Assembly: GCF_006874425.1 (NCBI RefSeq)
Contig: NZ_VIJZ01000001.1
Span: 620,001 to 684,000 of the forward strand
Source of the DNA: Paenibacillus ottowii
GTDB taxonomy: Bacteria; Bacillota; Bacilli; Paenibacillales; Paenibacillaceae
Direction: 5' to 3'
DNA: 64,000 nucleotides
Shown here one piece after another: positions 8,680-17,746 of the stretch. The position numbers and the translations under genes were made by a program. Each line of letters starts with the position of its first letter. The first letter of the stretch is position 1. The notes under the pieces were generated by a model. The model saw nothing but the letters and a program-made list of their open reading frames with translations, was not told the origin of the DNA and did not search any database.

Positions 8680-11127
8680 ATGAAAGTATCATTCGAGTGG
8701 CTGTCCGAGTATGTATCACTGGATCAAGTGAGTGCGGAGGAGCTGGCAGAAAAAATCACCCGTTCGGGCATTGAAATTGATGAAGTCGAACATCGCAACC
8801 AAGGAATTACTGGCGTCGTTGTAGGCTATGTCAAAAGCAAGGAAAAGCACCCGGACGCGGATAAGCTGAATGTGTGTATTGTTGATGCAGGTCAGGGAGA
8901 AGACTTGCAAATTGTGTGTGGTGCTAAGAACGTGGATGCAGGTCAAAAGGTTCCTGTTGCAGTTGTAGGTGCCAAACTTCCAGGAGATTTCCATATTAAA
9001 AAGGCTAAGCTGCGTGGTGTTGTATCCATGGGCATGATCTGCTCGGCCAAAGAACTGGGCATGAATGATAAGCTGTTGCCAAAAGAATTGCAGGAAGGCA
9101 TTTTGGTGCTGCCAGAGGATGCTGAAATTGGTACGCCGATTACGAAACTGCTTGCCCTGGATGATCAGGTGCTGGATTTTGATCTGACACCCAACCGCTC
9201 GGATTGCCTGAGCATGCATGGAGCTGCTTATGAAGTGAGCGCCATTCTAGGACGTGACATTTCGCTGGCTGACCCTGCTAAGGATCTGGTGGAAATTAGC
9301 GATGCAGCGGCAGATCATCTGTCCATAAAGGTAGATGTTCCTGAACTGTGTACGCATTATGCAGCACGTTATATCACAGGTGTAAAAGTGGGCCCTTCCC
9401 CATTATGGATTCAAAATCGTCTGATGGCGGCAGGGGTTCGTCCAATCAACAATATCGTAGATATTACGAACTACGTCATGCTGGAATACGGCCAGCCGTT
9501 GCATGCTTTTGATGCGGATAAGCTGGAACATGGAAATATTGAGGTTCGACTTGCTCGTGCAGGCGAAACTTTGATCACACTTGACGATCAGGAACGTAAG
9601 CTGGAACCGCATATGCTACTGATTACGGACGGCGTGAAGCCAATTGCATTGGCTGGCGTGATGGGCGGAGCCAATTCCGAGGTCACGGATGCGACAGTCA
9701 GCATCGCACTGGAATCTGCGAAGTTTGACGGCGGTACAGTTCGCAAAACATCCCGTCAACTCGGACTGCGCTCAGAAGCAAGTCTGCGTTTTGAAAAAGA
9801 GGTTGATCCAGGCGCTGTTATACATGCTGTAAATCGTGCAGCTGCGCTGATCCAGCGTTATGCAGGGGGGACTGTACACCAGGGCATCGTAGAGTCTGCT
9901 TTTGCAAAAGCTGAAAACCGCATTATCAAGCTGTCGCTAGATAAAATAAACCGATATTTGGGAACCGAACTGTCCCTGCTTGAGGTGAAGACGATCCTTG
10001 GTAGACTTCATTTCGGATGTGGCGATGCAGAACAAGGGGTGTTGGAAGTTGAAGTACCTACACGCCGCGGGGATATTACTATTGATGTGGACTTAATCGA
10101 AGAAGTGGCACGTTTGTATGGCTATGACAATATCCCAACCACGCCGATTGAGGGACCGACAACTCCAGGAGCTTTGACGGCATCGCAATCCCTGCGTCGC
10201 TCTTTGCGTAGATTGCTGGCTCATGGTGGCTGGCAGGAGACGATCAGTTACTCTTTTGTACATCCGCAAAGCACAGCCTTGTTTAATGCTCTGACAGAAG
10301 GCAGTCATCCGGTACGTTTGGCCATGCCTATGAGCGAAGACCGGAGCGTTTTGCGTACGAGTATCATTCCGCAGATGCTGGATACAGCGGTGTACAATAT
10401 GAATCGCAAGCAGGATAATCTGGCCATTTTTGAGATGGGAACTGTATTTTATACAGAAGAACAGACATTAACCCGCCAGCCGCAGGAAATTCAGGTGCTC
10501 AGTCTATTGCTGACTGGGGTTCGCCGTGAAAAACAGTGGAACATCGGTGCTGAAAAGGTTGATTTCTTTGATATTAAAGGTGCGCTTGAAACGGTGTTAG
10601 ATTATTTCGGGCTAAGTGCCAGCATTCGTTATGTGGCTGACCAACCGCAAAGCTACCACCCAGGACGTTCCGCTTCGGTATGGCTGGATGTAAATGGTAG
10701 CTCTCAGCGGATCGGTACGATTGGGCAGATTCATCCGGAGCTGCAACAGTCCTATGGGCTGAATGATACGTATGTAGCAGAAATTTCGTTGCAACAGCTC
10801 ATTGAACATGCAAACTCCCATATTCAGTTCAAAGAGCTGGCTCGCTTCCCGTCCGTGGAACGTGACATTGCTCTCGTGGTGGATAAAGATGTTGAGGCAG
10901 GGGAGCTGCTTCGTGTTATTCACGTTGCAGGCGGAGAACTGTTGCAGGATGCACGGGTGTTTGATGTATTTACAGGCAGCAAGCTTGGTGAAGACAAGAA
11001 GAGCGTAGCTATTTCCCTGACCTATCGTCATTGGGAGCATACGTTAACAGATGAAGAGATCAATGCGGCGCATTCTCCTGTCGTTACGTCTCTGGAACAA
11101 ACTTTTGGAGCGGAATTGAGAAAGTAG
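8680..11127 (+). CDS. pheT: Phenylalanyl-tRNA synthetase beta subunit
   Basis: This 815-residue partner of PheS has the expected domains. An OB-fold tRNA-binding domain comes first (about 40-150, with HPDADKLNVC), then B3/B4 editing and B5 domains (with RRGDITIDVDLIEEVARLYGYDNIP), and a C-terminal FDX-ACB anticodon-binding domain starting near FKELARFPSVERDIALVV. The editing domain removes Tyr-tRNA-Phe. The ATG follows AAGGGAAGTG. A terminator comes 15 bp after the stop, closing the pheST operon. Confidence 0.98.
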   Translation: MKVSFEWLSEYVSLDQVSAEELAEKITRSGIEIDEVEHRNQGITGVVVGYVKSKEKHPDADKLNVCIVDAGQGEDLQIVCGAKNVDAGQKVPVAVVGAKLPGDFHIKKAKLRGVVSMGMICSAKELGMNDKLLPKELQEGILVLPEDAEIGTPITKLLALDDQVLDFDLTPNRSDCLSMHGAAYEVSAILGRDISLADPAKDLVEISDAAADHLSIKVDVPELCTHYAARYITGVKVGPSPLWIQNRLMAAGVRPINNIVDITNYVMLEYGQPLHAFDADKLEHGNIEVRLARAGETLITLDDQERKLEPHMLLITDGVKPIALAGVMGGANSEVTDATVSIALESAKFDGGTVRKTSRQLGLRSEASLRFEKEVDPGAVIHAVNRAAALIQRYAGGTVHQGIVESAFAKAENRIIKLSLDKINRYLGTELSLLEVKTILGRLHFGCGDAEQGVLEVEVPTRRGDITIDVDLIEEVARLYGYDNIPTTPIEGPTTPGALTASQSLRRSLRRLLAHGGWQETISYSFVHPQSTALFNALTEGSHPVRLAMPMSEDRSVLRTSIIPQMLDTAVYNMNRKQDNLAIFEMGTVFYTEEQTLTRQPQEIQVLSLLLTGVRREKQWNIGAEKVDFFDIKGALETVLDYFGLSASIRYVADQPQSYHPGRSASVWLDVNGSSQRIGTIGQIHPELQQSYGLNDTYVAEISLQQLIEHANSHIQFKELARFPSVERDIALVVDKDVEAGELLRVIHVAGGELLQDARVFDVFTGSKLGEDKKSVAISLTYRHWEHTLTDEEINAAHSPVVTSLEQTFGAELRK

Positions 11128-11141
11128 CAGGAAATGCGGGA

Positions 11142-11185
11142 AGCCGTATCGAATCTTAGTGACAGAGGTTCGATACGGCTTTTTG
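11142..11185 (+). terminator. Rho-independent terminator of pheST
   Basis: AGCCGTATCGAA (11142-11153) pairs perfectly with TTCGATACGGCT (11169-11180) and is followed by TTTT. Confidence 0.9.
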
Positions 11186-11334
11186 GCCTATCATCATTGA
11201 AGCTCTCTACTCTGATATTCACCCGCTGCGGGGAAGCCGGGCTAATAAGGTTGAACGCTTCACGAAGGCGGGTTACCCTAGTACCGGACACATCTTAGAA
11301 TCAACATACAGTAGTATTGAAGGAGGGCATAATT

Positions 11335-13359
11335 GTGACTACACCAGATCGTACTCGCGTCACTGTAGAGATCTACGGTACTTCTTATAAACTTGTCGGT
11401 AGTAATAGTGATTATATGAAGCAGGTTGCCAATTACGTAGATGAACGTATGCATAGCATTTCTCAAGCTCATTCGCGTCTGGATATGCCCCGAATTGCCG
11501 TGCTGGCTGCGGTTCATATGGCTGAAGAAGCTGTACAAATCCAGGAGATTCAGAGCCACATGAATCGCTTGGCAGCGGAACGGGCGGAACTCCGGGGAGA
11601 TCTGGCGCAGCTCCAGACGGCCCTAGGGGAACAACAGCAGAAAAATTCAGATATGCAGCAAGCTCTTATTCAATTGAGGGAAGAAAAAGAAACAACGCAG
11701 AAGAAGCTGATGGAAACTGAATCTGCATCAGCCAAGGAAATTGCCGAGTTGAAGGCAAAGCTTGAACAGCAGGAGAAAAAAGCGGCTGAGCTTGAACATG
11801 AACAAAAACAGGCCAAGCGTGAATTGGAGGAATCCCGGCAAGAAGCTTCTCGAAAGCTGAAGGAGCAGCAAGAATCTGCGAATGCGCGTGTCCGGCAGAG
11901 AGAAGAGCAGCTGAAGAAGGAAATAGTCGAAGCGGCCAAACAGGCTGAAGCTAAGCTTTCGGCTGCGGAGAAGACTCATCAGGAGCAGAAGCGTATAGAG
12001 CTGGACAAATTGCGATCTGCTTTGCGGCAAGAGCATAGCCAGAAGCTAAGCGAATGGCAGACCAAGTGCTCCGGGCTGAATGATCAGCTGGAGCAGGAAC
12101 GTAGACAGGCTGAATTGGCACTAAATGAAGAAAAGCTCCAGCATGAGGAAGCACAACAACGTGCCGAGGAAGCTGCACTGGAGCAGGAGATTCGGATTGA
12201 GGAGCTTCAGGAGCAATTAGAACAAGTACAGGCAGGAAGCGCAGAGCTTTCTTCTCGCCTGGAGGAGGCTCAAGAGCAAGCTGCAGCATTGAAGCAACAA
12301 CAGTCCGAGCTGGAGGTCGAGCTGCAAGCACAGCAACAGGCGGCAGCAGAGCGGGAGCAGGCAGGTACGCGCGCACGTGAAGAACTGCAAAGCAGATATG
12401 ATCAACTGGCGGCTGAAGCCAAGGCTACGCAGCAGCAGGCAGCTAAGCTAGAGGAAGAACAGCGCCGGATGCAGAAGTTGCTAGAGCAAGCTCATGTATC
12501 TTCTCGCAAGCTGCAGAGCGAGCTGGCTACGCTGGCTGAAAGCGAGAAGTCATGGAAGAAGCTTGCAGAAGAGCGTCAGTCGGCAGTAGAAGAACTGGAA
12601 CTTTCCCTGCTGGAAGCGCGTGAACAGAAGGAAGCGATAGAGGAGCAGCTGCAGCAGTCCATAGCTGAGGTTGAAGCTGCTAATAATCAATATGCTTCAC
12701 AGCAGCAACGTCTAGTTCAACTTGAAACGAAAATCAAAGAGCTGTCACCTGAGCTGATTCGCGTTCAGGACGAGCTTGAGCAAGCTAATATTCGAGAGCA
12801 AGAGAGCGCGAAGGCGTATCAATCGCTTCAGGAGCAATATGGAAGCATGAAGAGCCGAGCTGGGCAACTGGAGCAACATATTAAGCAGCTCCAGCAGGAA
12901 AACCATGACCGGCAAAGTGAACTGGAACGTGCTGAGAAGGCTTCTGTGGAATGGCAGCATAAATATGATCAGTTGAAGGCTGAAGCGGAACGTCTGGAAG
13001 CTGAAGATGCTGCCCGTAAGGAAGAATTTGCATCTTGGGAACGGGAAATAGCGGTAACGCTTGAACAGAAGGAACAACTTCAGGAGGAGATACGTTTCGC
13101 AGTTGAGGCTGCCAACACCGCAAAGGCAGAACAGCAGTCCATCGAGCAGGAACGGAAGGCCTTGCAGTCTGAATTAGACGAAGTGGGTCAGAAATATGAA
13201 ATGGCGGCTCATCAGCTTCGGTTATTACAAGTACAACAGGATGTAGATCGAGAAAATACAGAAAAAATTTCGACAGAATTACGTCAGCTCAAGGAAGAAT
13301 ACACCAAGCTTCAAACGGAGTATAATGAATGGATTGAACTTATTGAACAGGATCAGTAG
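11335..13359 (+). CDS. zapA: ZapA-domain cell-division protein with giant coiled-coil extension
   Basis: Residues 1-80 form a ZapA domain (VTVEIYGTSYKLVG, the YVDERM helix, then RIAVLAAVHMAEE), which in B. subtilis binds FtsZ and promotes Z-ring assembly. Instead of ending near 85 residues, the protein continues to 674, almost entirely as heptad-like E/Q/K/A-rich coiled coil with no membrane segment. GTG at 11335 is chosen because GGAGGG lies just upstream; the ATG at 11317 would overlap that site. Position after pheT and before mutS2 matches the B. subtilis zapA locus, which supports orthology. The extension could form a rod or scaffold at the division site; that is inference. A terminator follows. 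Confidence 0.85.
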   Translation: MTTPDRTRVTVEIYGTSYKLVGSNSDYMKQVANYVDERMHSISQAHSRLDMPRIAVLAAVHMAEEAVQIQEIQSHMNRLAAERAELRGDLAQLQTALGEQQQKNSDMQQALIQLREEKETTQKKLMETESASAKEIAELKAKLEQQEKKAAELEHEQKQAKRELEESRQEASRKLKEQQESANARVRQREEQLKKEIVEAAKQAEAKLSAAEKTHQEQKRIELDKLRSALRQEHSQKLSEWQTKCSGLNDQLEQERRQAELALNEEKLQHEEAQQRAEEAALEQEIRIEELQEQLEQVQAGSAELSSRLEEAQEQAAALKQQQSELEVELQAQQQAAAEREQAGTRAREELQSRYDQLAAEAKATQQQAAKLEEEQRRMQKLLEQAHVSSRKLQSELATLAESEKSWKKLAEERQSAVEELELSLLEAREQKEAIEEQLQQSIAEVEAANNQYASQQQRLVQLETKIKELSPELIRVQDELEQANIREQESAKAYQSLQEQYGSMKSRAGQLEQHIKQLQQENHDRQSELERAEKASVEWQHKYDQLKAEAERLEAEDAARKEEFASWEREIAVTLEQKEQLQEEIRFAVEAANTAKAEQQSIEQERKALQSELDEVGQKYEMAAHQLRLLQVQQDVDRENTEKISTELRQLKEEYTKLQTEYNEWIELIEQDQ

Positions 13360-13381
13360 ATACGGATTATAAATGTAAGGC

Positions 13382-13414
13382 AATCCCCGGCTGCTCATGG
13401 CTGGGGATTTTTTG
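13382..13414 (+). terminator. Rho-independent terminator of zapA
   Basis: AATCCCCGGC (13382-13391) pairs with GCTGGGGATT (13400-13409), with one G-T pair, and is followed by TTTTTG. Confidence 0.9.
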
Positions 13415-13445
13415 TCTATGGTCATGCTAAAAAGTGTAAAATGGC

Positions 13446-13487
13446 AAAAAGCTGTCCTTTGGCAGATGAATCTGCTTCGGGACAGCT
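13446..13487 (-). terminator. Terminator of the holin-IV-like gene
   Basis: On the minus strand AGCTGTCC and GGACAGCT form an 8-bp stem around a loop with its own small hairpin, followed by TTTTTG. It lies just after the stop codon at 13510. Confidence 0.75.
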
Positions 13488-13509
13488 ATACTGGAAGTGT
13501 CTGCTGAAA

Positions 13510-13869
13510 TTATTTCGCTTCCTTGCGTCCGGCTTCAAACGGTGTCGATACCGGAATGAACAGATCGATAATCCCGATAACCAATGCAGCGAGCAATGCG
13601 CCCATAATCGAAACACTAACATGGGCCACGACATATTGAGCGACCCAGATAACCAGAGCGCTCACCAGAAAACCAACGATACCGCGTCCAAATGGGGAAA
13701 CGCGTCGACCAAATATCGCCTCGACGATATAGCCAATCAAGGCAATGACAATGGCAAGGATCAGCGCACTCCAAAAGCCGCCTACACTAAATCCGGGAAC
13801 GATCCAGCTTACGACCATCAGAACCAGAGCGGCAACGATGAAACGTACAATGTGCCCGAGAATGCTCAC
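13510..13869 (-). CDS. Small four-helix membrane protein, phage holin IV / YvlD-like
   Basis: This 119-residue protein is almost wholly hydrophobic with four predicted membrane helices (AALVLMVVSWIVPGF, ALILAIVIALIGYIVEAI, GIVGFLVSALVIWVAQYVV, ALLAALVIGIIDLFIP). The pattern matches the 'phage holin family 4 superfamily IV' proteins (YvlD-like), which are widespread chromosomal proteins without clear lytic function. I chose GTG at 13869 because AAAGGAGG lies 7-8 bp upstream; the longer frame to 14058 has no such site. It is a single gene transcribed against zapA and mutS2. Its role is unknown. Confidence 0.8.
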   Translation of the reverse strand: MSILGHIVRFIVAALVLMVVSWIVPGFSVGGFWSALILAIVIALIGYIVEAIFGRRVSPFGRGIVGFLVSALVIWVAQYVVAHVSVSIMGALLAALVIGIIDLFIPVSTPFEAGRKEAK

Positions 13870-14022
13870 GGAATAACCTCCTTTGTTTTTTTGAATTAAC
13901 AGGGTTAGACAAAGGTTAGTGTGTGGCATAAAGAGCTTTCTTATGTGTAAAGCAGAGTTGGCAAATAGCGTAAGTTTGCTGCTTTCGGTATAATATAGAT
14001 ATAAGTGAAAGGAGCAGTGAAG

Positions 14023-16392
14023 TTGGACTCTAAAATTTTCAAAACCCTTGAATATCAAAAAATTCTAAATAAACTAAGTCACTATGCCCAAACGGCAACG
14101 GGACAACAGATCGCTCTTCGATTACAGCCCAGCGACGATTTGGAGCATATCAAGAAATTGCTGAAAGGTACGGATGAGGCCTATGCTGCTGATCGGTTAA
14201 AAGGAGTGCCTTCCTTTAATGGAGTAGTGGATATCACTCCGGCGGTGAAGCGTGCCCGTATTGGAGGAACGTTAAGTCCGCAGGAGTTGCTTGGGATTCG
14301 GACAACGGTTCAAGCTGCACGCCGTATACAGGTATATGTGACAAGTTTGCATGAGGAAAATCCTGTTGAAACATTGCTGTATTGGAGTGAGCAGCTATCG
14401 GAGCAAAGAAGTTTGGAAAACTCGATTAAAGGCTGTATTGACGAAAATGCAGAGGTGCTGGATTCCGCCAGTACAGAGCTTTCACAAATTCGCCGCGAGC
14501 TGCGATCAGGTGAAGTGCGTATCCGTGAAAAGCTGGATTCCATGATTCGCTCCTCAACCGTATCCAAAATGCTTCAGGATCAGTTGATTACGATTCGTGG
14601 AGATCGGTTTGTCATCCCGGTCAAAGCCGAATATCGTTCTTATTTTGGCGGAATTGTGCATGATCAATCCGGGTCCGGCGCAACATTGTTTATCGAGCCT
14701 GAATCCATTGTAGCTATGAACAACAAGCTGAGGGAAACCAGGCTGAGAGAAGAGCGTGAAATTGAAGTCATTTTACAAAAGCTGACCGCACTTGTCGCAG
14801 AACAAGCAGATATGTTGCTGTATGATGTGGATATTTTGGGCAATCTTGATTTTATTTTTGCAAAAGCGCGTCTTGCTCGTGAAATGAAGGCAACGTTGCC
14901 TTTAATGAATGATCGCGGGTACTTGAAGTTGAAAAAGGGTAGACACCCTCTAATTCCATTGGAACAGGTCGTTCCCATAGATGTGGAGCTGGGTAATTCG
15001 TACACCTCCATTATCGTTACCGGACCGAATACAGGGGGGAAAACCGTTACCCTGAAAACGATAGGTCTGCTAAGTTTAATGGCGATGTCTGGACTGTTTG
15101 TGCCTGTTGAGGATGAAAGCCAGCTATGCGTATTTGATGCAATCTATGCCGATATTGGTGACGAGCAGAGCATTGAGCAAAACTTGAGTACATTTTCCAG
15201 TCACATGACCAATATTATTAGCATCTTGAAGAGTATGACACCTAAAAGCCTTGTATTGCTTGATGAGGTGGGGGCAGGAACGGATCCGGCCGAAGGTTCG
15301 GCGCTGGCTGTGTCCATTCTGGAACATATACATGCTATGGGTTGCCGTATGGTGGCGACGACTCACTATAGTGAATTGAAGGCGTATGCCTATGAGCGCA
15401 AAGGAATTATTAATGCAAGTATGGAGTTCGATGTCGCTACGTTAAGCCCGACGTACCGCCTTCTGGTCGGTGTACCCGGACGAAGTAACGCTTTTGCCAT
15501 TGCCGAGCGATTGGGATTGCCGGGGCGGATATTAGATTATGCTCGTGGCGAGGTAACGGAGGAAGACCAGCGCGTCGAGCACATGATTGCGTCACTGGAG
15601 CAGAACCGTTTGACTGCTGAGCAAGAACGGGAAAAAGCAGAGCAACTGCGTAAGGAAATGGAAGCATTGCGTACCCGCCATCAGACCGAGCTGGATAAAC
15701 TGGAGTCACAACGGGACCGCATGCTGGAAAAGGCTGAAGACGAAGCAAGAATTCTCGTAGATAAGGCTCGTAGTGAAGCGGAGAAAATTATTAATGATTT
15801 GCGCAGATTGGCTCAGGAAGAGGGAGCCTCGGTTAAGGAGCACAAGTTGATTGCAGCTCGTAAAGAACTGGATGAAGCTGAACCGAAGCAACGTAAGAAA
15901 AATACAGCCAAACGTTCAACCACTACGCGTACTCGTTCGATCATGGCTGGCGATGAAGTATCAGTTCACAGTCTGAATAAAAAAGGTCACGTGGTTGAAC
16001 TGACTGGCAGCAAGGAAGCTATCGTTCAGCTGGGCATCATGAAAATGAAGGTCAGTCTGGACGATCTGGAGTTACTGCAACCAGCCCCAACGACTACTCC
16101 AAGGGTCCAAAAGCCAGTCACTGGCGTTAAGCGGACACGGGATGATAATGTGCGTAGTGAACTTGACCTTCGGGGAGCCAACGTAGAGGAAGCACTGATG
16201 GAAGTGGACCGCTTCATGGATGAAGCGTTTTTGGCCAATCTGGGTCAGGTATACATTATTCATGGCAAAGGTACCGGGGTCCTGAGAACCGGTATTCAGG
16301 AGTACCTTCGCAAGCATAAGCATGTGAAAAGCTATCGTATCGGTAACTACAATGAAGGCGGCGCGGGTGTAACGGTTGCTGAATTGGAATAG
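14023..16392 (+). CDS. mutS2: Endonuclease MutS2
   Basis: This 789-residue MutS2 has the core and clamp domains, then the ABC-type ATPase with Walker A (GPNTGGKT), Walker B (LLDEVGAGTDP) and ATTHYSELKA. A coiled-coil/KOW-like linker and a C-terminal Smr nuclease domain (LDLRGANVEEAL, then IHGKGTGVLR) follow. MutS2 proteins suppress homologous recombination and also act on collided ribosomes. A TTG start at 14023 is likely, since AAAGGAG sits 8 bp upstream and overlaps the alternative GTG at 14005. A TATAAT at 13989 may be its -10. Position beside zapA and a DUF350 gene mirrors B. subtilis. Confidence 0.95.
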   Translation: MDSKIFKTLEYQKILNKLSHYAQTATGQQIALRLQPSDDLEHIKKLLKGTDEAYAADRLKGVPSFNGVVDITPAVKRARIGGTLSPQELLGIRTTVQAARRIQVYVTSLHEENPVETLLYWSEQLSEQRSLENSIKGCIDENAEVLDSASTELSQIRRELRSGEVRIREKLDSMIRSSTVSKMLQDQLITIRGDRFVIPVKAEYRSYFGGIVHDQSGSGATLFIEPESIVAMNNKLRETRLREEREIEVILQKLTALVAEQADMLLYDVDILGNLDFIFAKARLAREMKATLPLMNDRGYLKLKKGRHPLIPLEQVVPIDVELGNSYTSIIVTGPNTGGKTVTLKTIGLLSLMAMSGLFVPVEDESQLCVFDAIYADIGDEQSIEQNLSTFSSHMTNIISILKSMTPKSLVLLDEVGAGTDPAEGSALAVSILEHIHAMGCRMVATTHYSELKAYAYERKGIINASMEFDVATLSPTYRLLVGVPGRSNAFAIAERLGLPGRILDYARGEVTEEDQRVEHMIASLEQNRLTAEQEREKAEQLRKEMEALRTRHQTELDKLESQRDRMLEKAEDEARILVDKARSEAEKIINDLRRLAQEEGASVKEHKLIAARKELDEAEPKQRKKNTAKRSTTTRTRSIMAGDEVSVHSLNKKGHVVELTGSKEAIVQLGIMKMKVSLDDLELLQPAPTTTPRVQKPVTGVKRTRDDNVRSELDLRGANVEEALMEVDRFMDEAFLANLGQVYIIHGKGTGVLRTGIQEYLRKHKHVKSYRIGNYNEGGAGVTVAELE

Positions 16393-16438
16393 ATATAGGT
16401 TGCTGACCGAGAACGCTTGGTAGAACGGGAGGGACGAG

Positions 16439-16858
16439 GTGAAGATGGCGATTGATGAATTGCTATCGCATCCGTTGGGGATGATGCTGGGTTATTTCTC
16501 CGTGGCGGTGCTGGAGTTAATTGTTTTTTTATCCTGCTTTGAGCTGGTAACCCGTTATAAATGCTGGGAAGAGATCAAGCGAGGCAATGTTTCGGTAGCC
16601 ATGGCAACGGGTGGAAAAATGTTTGGTATTTGCAACGTGCTCCGCTTTGCAATGGAGTCTAAATCCAGCGTGTATGATACGATGATCTGGTCGTTCGTTG
16701 GCTTTTTACTGCTGCTTGCAGCGTACTTTCTTTTTGAATTTCTGACACCGGTATTTTCTATCGATCAGGAGATTAAAGAGGATAACCGGGCAGTTGGCTT
16801 GTTCTCCATGATTATTTCTATATCACTTTCTTATGTGATTGGTGCGAGTGTAACTTGA
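16439..16858 (+). CDS. yshE: DUF350 membrane protein (YshE-like)
   Basis: This 139-residue protein has four hydrophobic helices and the DUF350 pattern, including the polar GNVSVAMATGGKMFGI stretch between helices and EDNRAVGLF before the last one. It lies 46 bp after mutS2, as yshE does in B. subtilis, and is probably co-transcribed. The function of the family is unknown. The start may be GTG at 16439 or ATG at 16445; GGGAGGG at 16427-16433 does not decide between them. Confidence 0.85.
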   Translation: MKMAIDELLSHPLGMMLGYFSVAVLELIVFLSCFELVTRYKCWEEIKRGNVSVAMATGGKMFGICNVLRFAMESKSSVYDTMIWSFVGFLLLLAAYFLFEFLTPVFSIDQEIKEDNRAVGLFSMIISISLSYVIGASVT

Positions 16859-16913
16859 CACATCCTGTATACTAGAGCTTGGTATACGCATTGGAACGGA
16901 AGGATGATAAAGA

Positions 16914-17630
16914 TTGGAAATGACGATTTGTCCATGGTGTAACATGGAAATTATCTGGGATGAAGAATTAGGACCTGAAGAAGAGTGTCCTTATTGTCAT
17001 AATGATCTGAAGGGATACTCAGACCTCACCGATGAGGAAGATGAGTCTGAGTCTGTTCCTCCACCTGCTCACAAACATAAGGATGGGCATGAAAATGCAA
17101 CACATGATCATGCGGATCATGAGGGTTCTGTAACTCCCGCGCTTCACGCTCATGGAGAAGAAGACCTTAAGGGTTACCGTACATTGAGTATTCAGCTTGG
17201 CGATGATGACGAACAGGATATTTTATATGAGGCAGAGGATGAAATGGTGGTTGAAAAGCCGGCTGATGCACCGTTATTGCAGGATAATGAGCTTCACAAG
17301 CTGCCTGTGCTGCATACTTTACAAAAATTCGAAGAAAGCGGTGCAGATCTTATGGCTTATGAACAAGGTGCTGAACAAATACTCGATAGACAAGAGGAAG
17401 TTCTTGAATGTTCCCAATGCGGAGAGTATATGCTGCATGCGGGTTTACAAACCGTCACCAGAGAAGGCTTTGAATCATCGATATCTCCAGTGCTCGGTAA
17501 ACCTGTTCTCGATTTGCCGTTCGTTTTGAATGTTTATGTGTGTCCTAGCTGCTTCCATGTTCAGCAGACTTTGTCAGAGGATGACCGCTTGCGGATGCTG
17601 GAGAAGCTCAGTGGTATTTCCAATAATTAA
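16914..17630 (+). CDS. Two-zinc-ribbon protein with His-rich linker, unknown function
   Basis: This 238-residue protein starts with a zinc-ribbon half-site pair (CPWC and CPYC, residues 6-28) and ends with a second pair (CSQC near 167, CPSC near 213). Between them is an acidic stretch and a histidine cluster (HKHKDGH, HDHADHEG, HAHGEE, about residues 53-82) of the kind that binds Zn or Ni. There is no membrane segment. A TTG start at 16914 fits GGAAGG 10 bp upstream; the ATG two codons later is too far. It lies 55 bp after the DUF350 gene. I do not recognise a named family; metal storage or a metal-linked regulatory role is only a suggestion. Confidence 0.75.
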   Translation: MEMTICPWCNMEIIWDEELGPEEECPYCHNDLKGYSDLTDEEDESESVPPPAHKHKDGHENATHDHADHEGSVTPALHAHGEEDLKGYRTLSIQLGDDDEQDILYEAEDEMVVEKPADAPLLQDNELHKLPVLHTLQKFEESGADLMAYEQGAEQILDRQEEVLECSQCGEYMLHAGLQTVTREGFESSISPVLGKPVLDLPFVLNVYVCPSCFHVQQTLSEDDRLRMLEKLSGISNN

Positions 17631-17746
17631 ATAGCAATTCCCCGGATAGGTCCAAGCTCAATACGGGCATGTTATATCAAAGAAAACTTTGAACAGGCTG
17701 GCTCGTAATAAGCTGATTGGTGATTTTTCCGTTGGGGGGAACTGCA

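Noticed and set aside
13441..13899. Plus-strand open frame opposite the YvlD-like gene
   Set aside because: The minus-strand gene has a strong site, membrane helices and a terminator; the plus-strand frame is Asn/Asp-rich nonsense.
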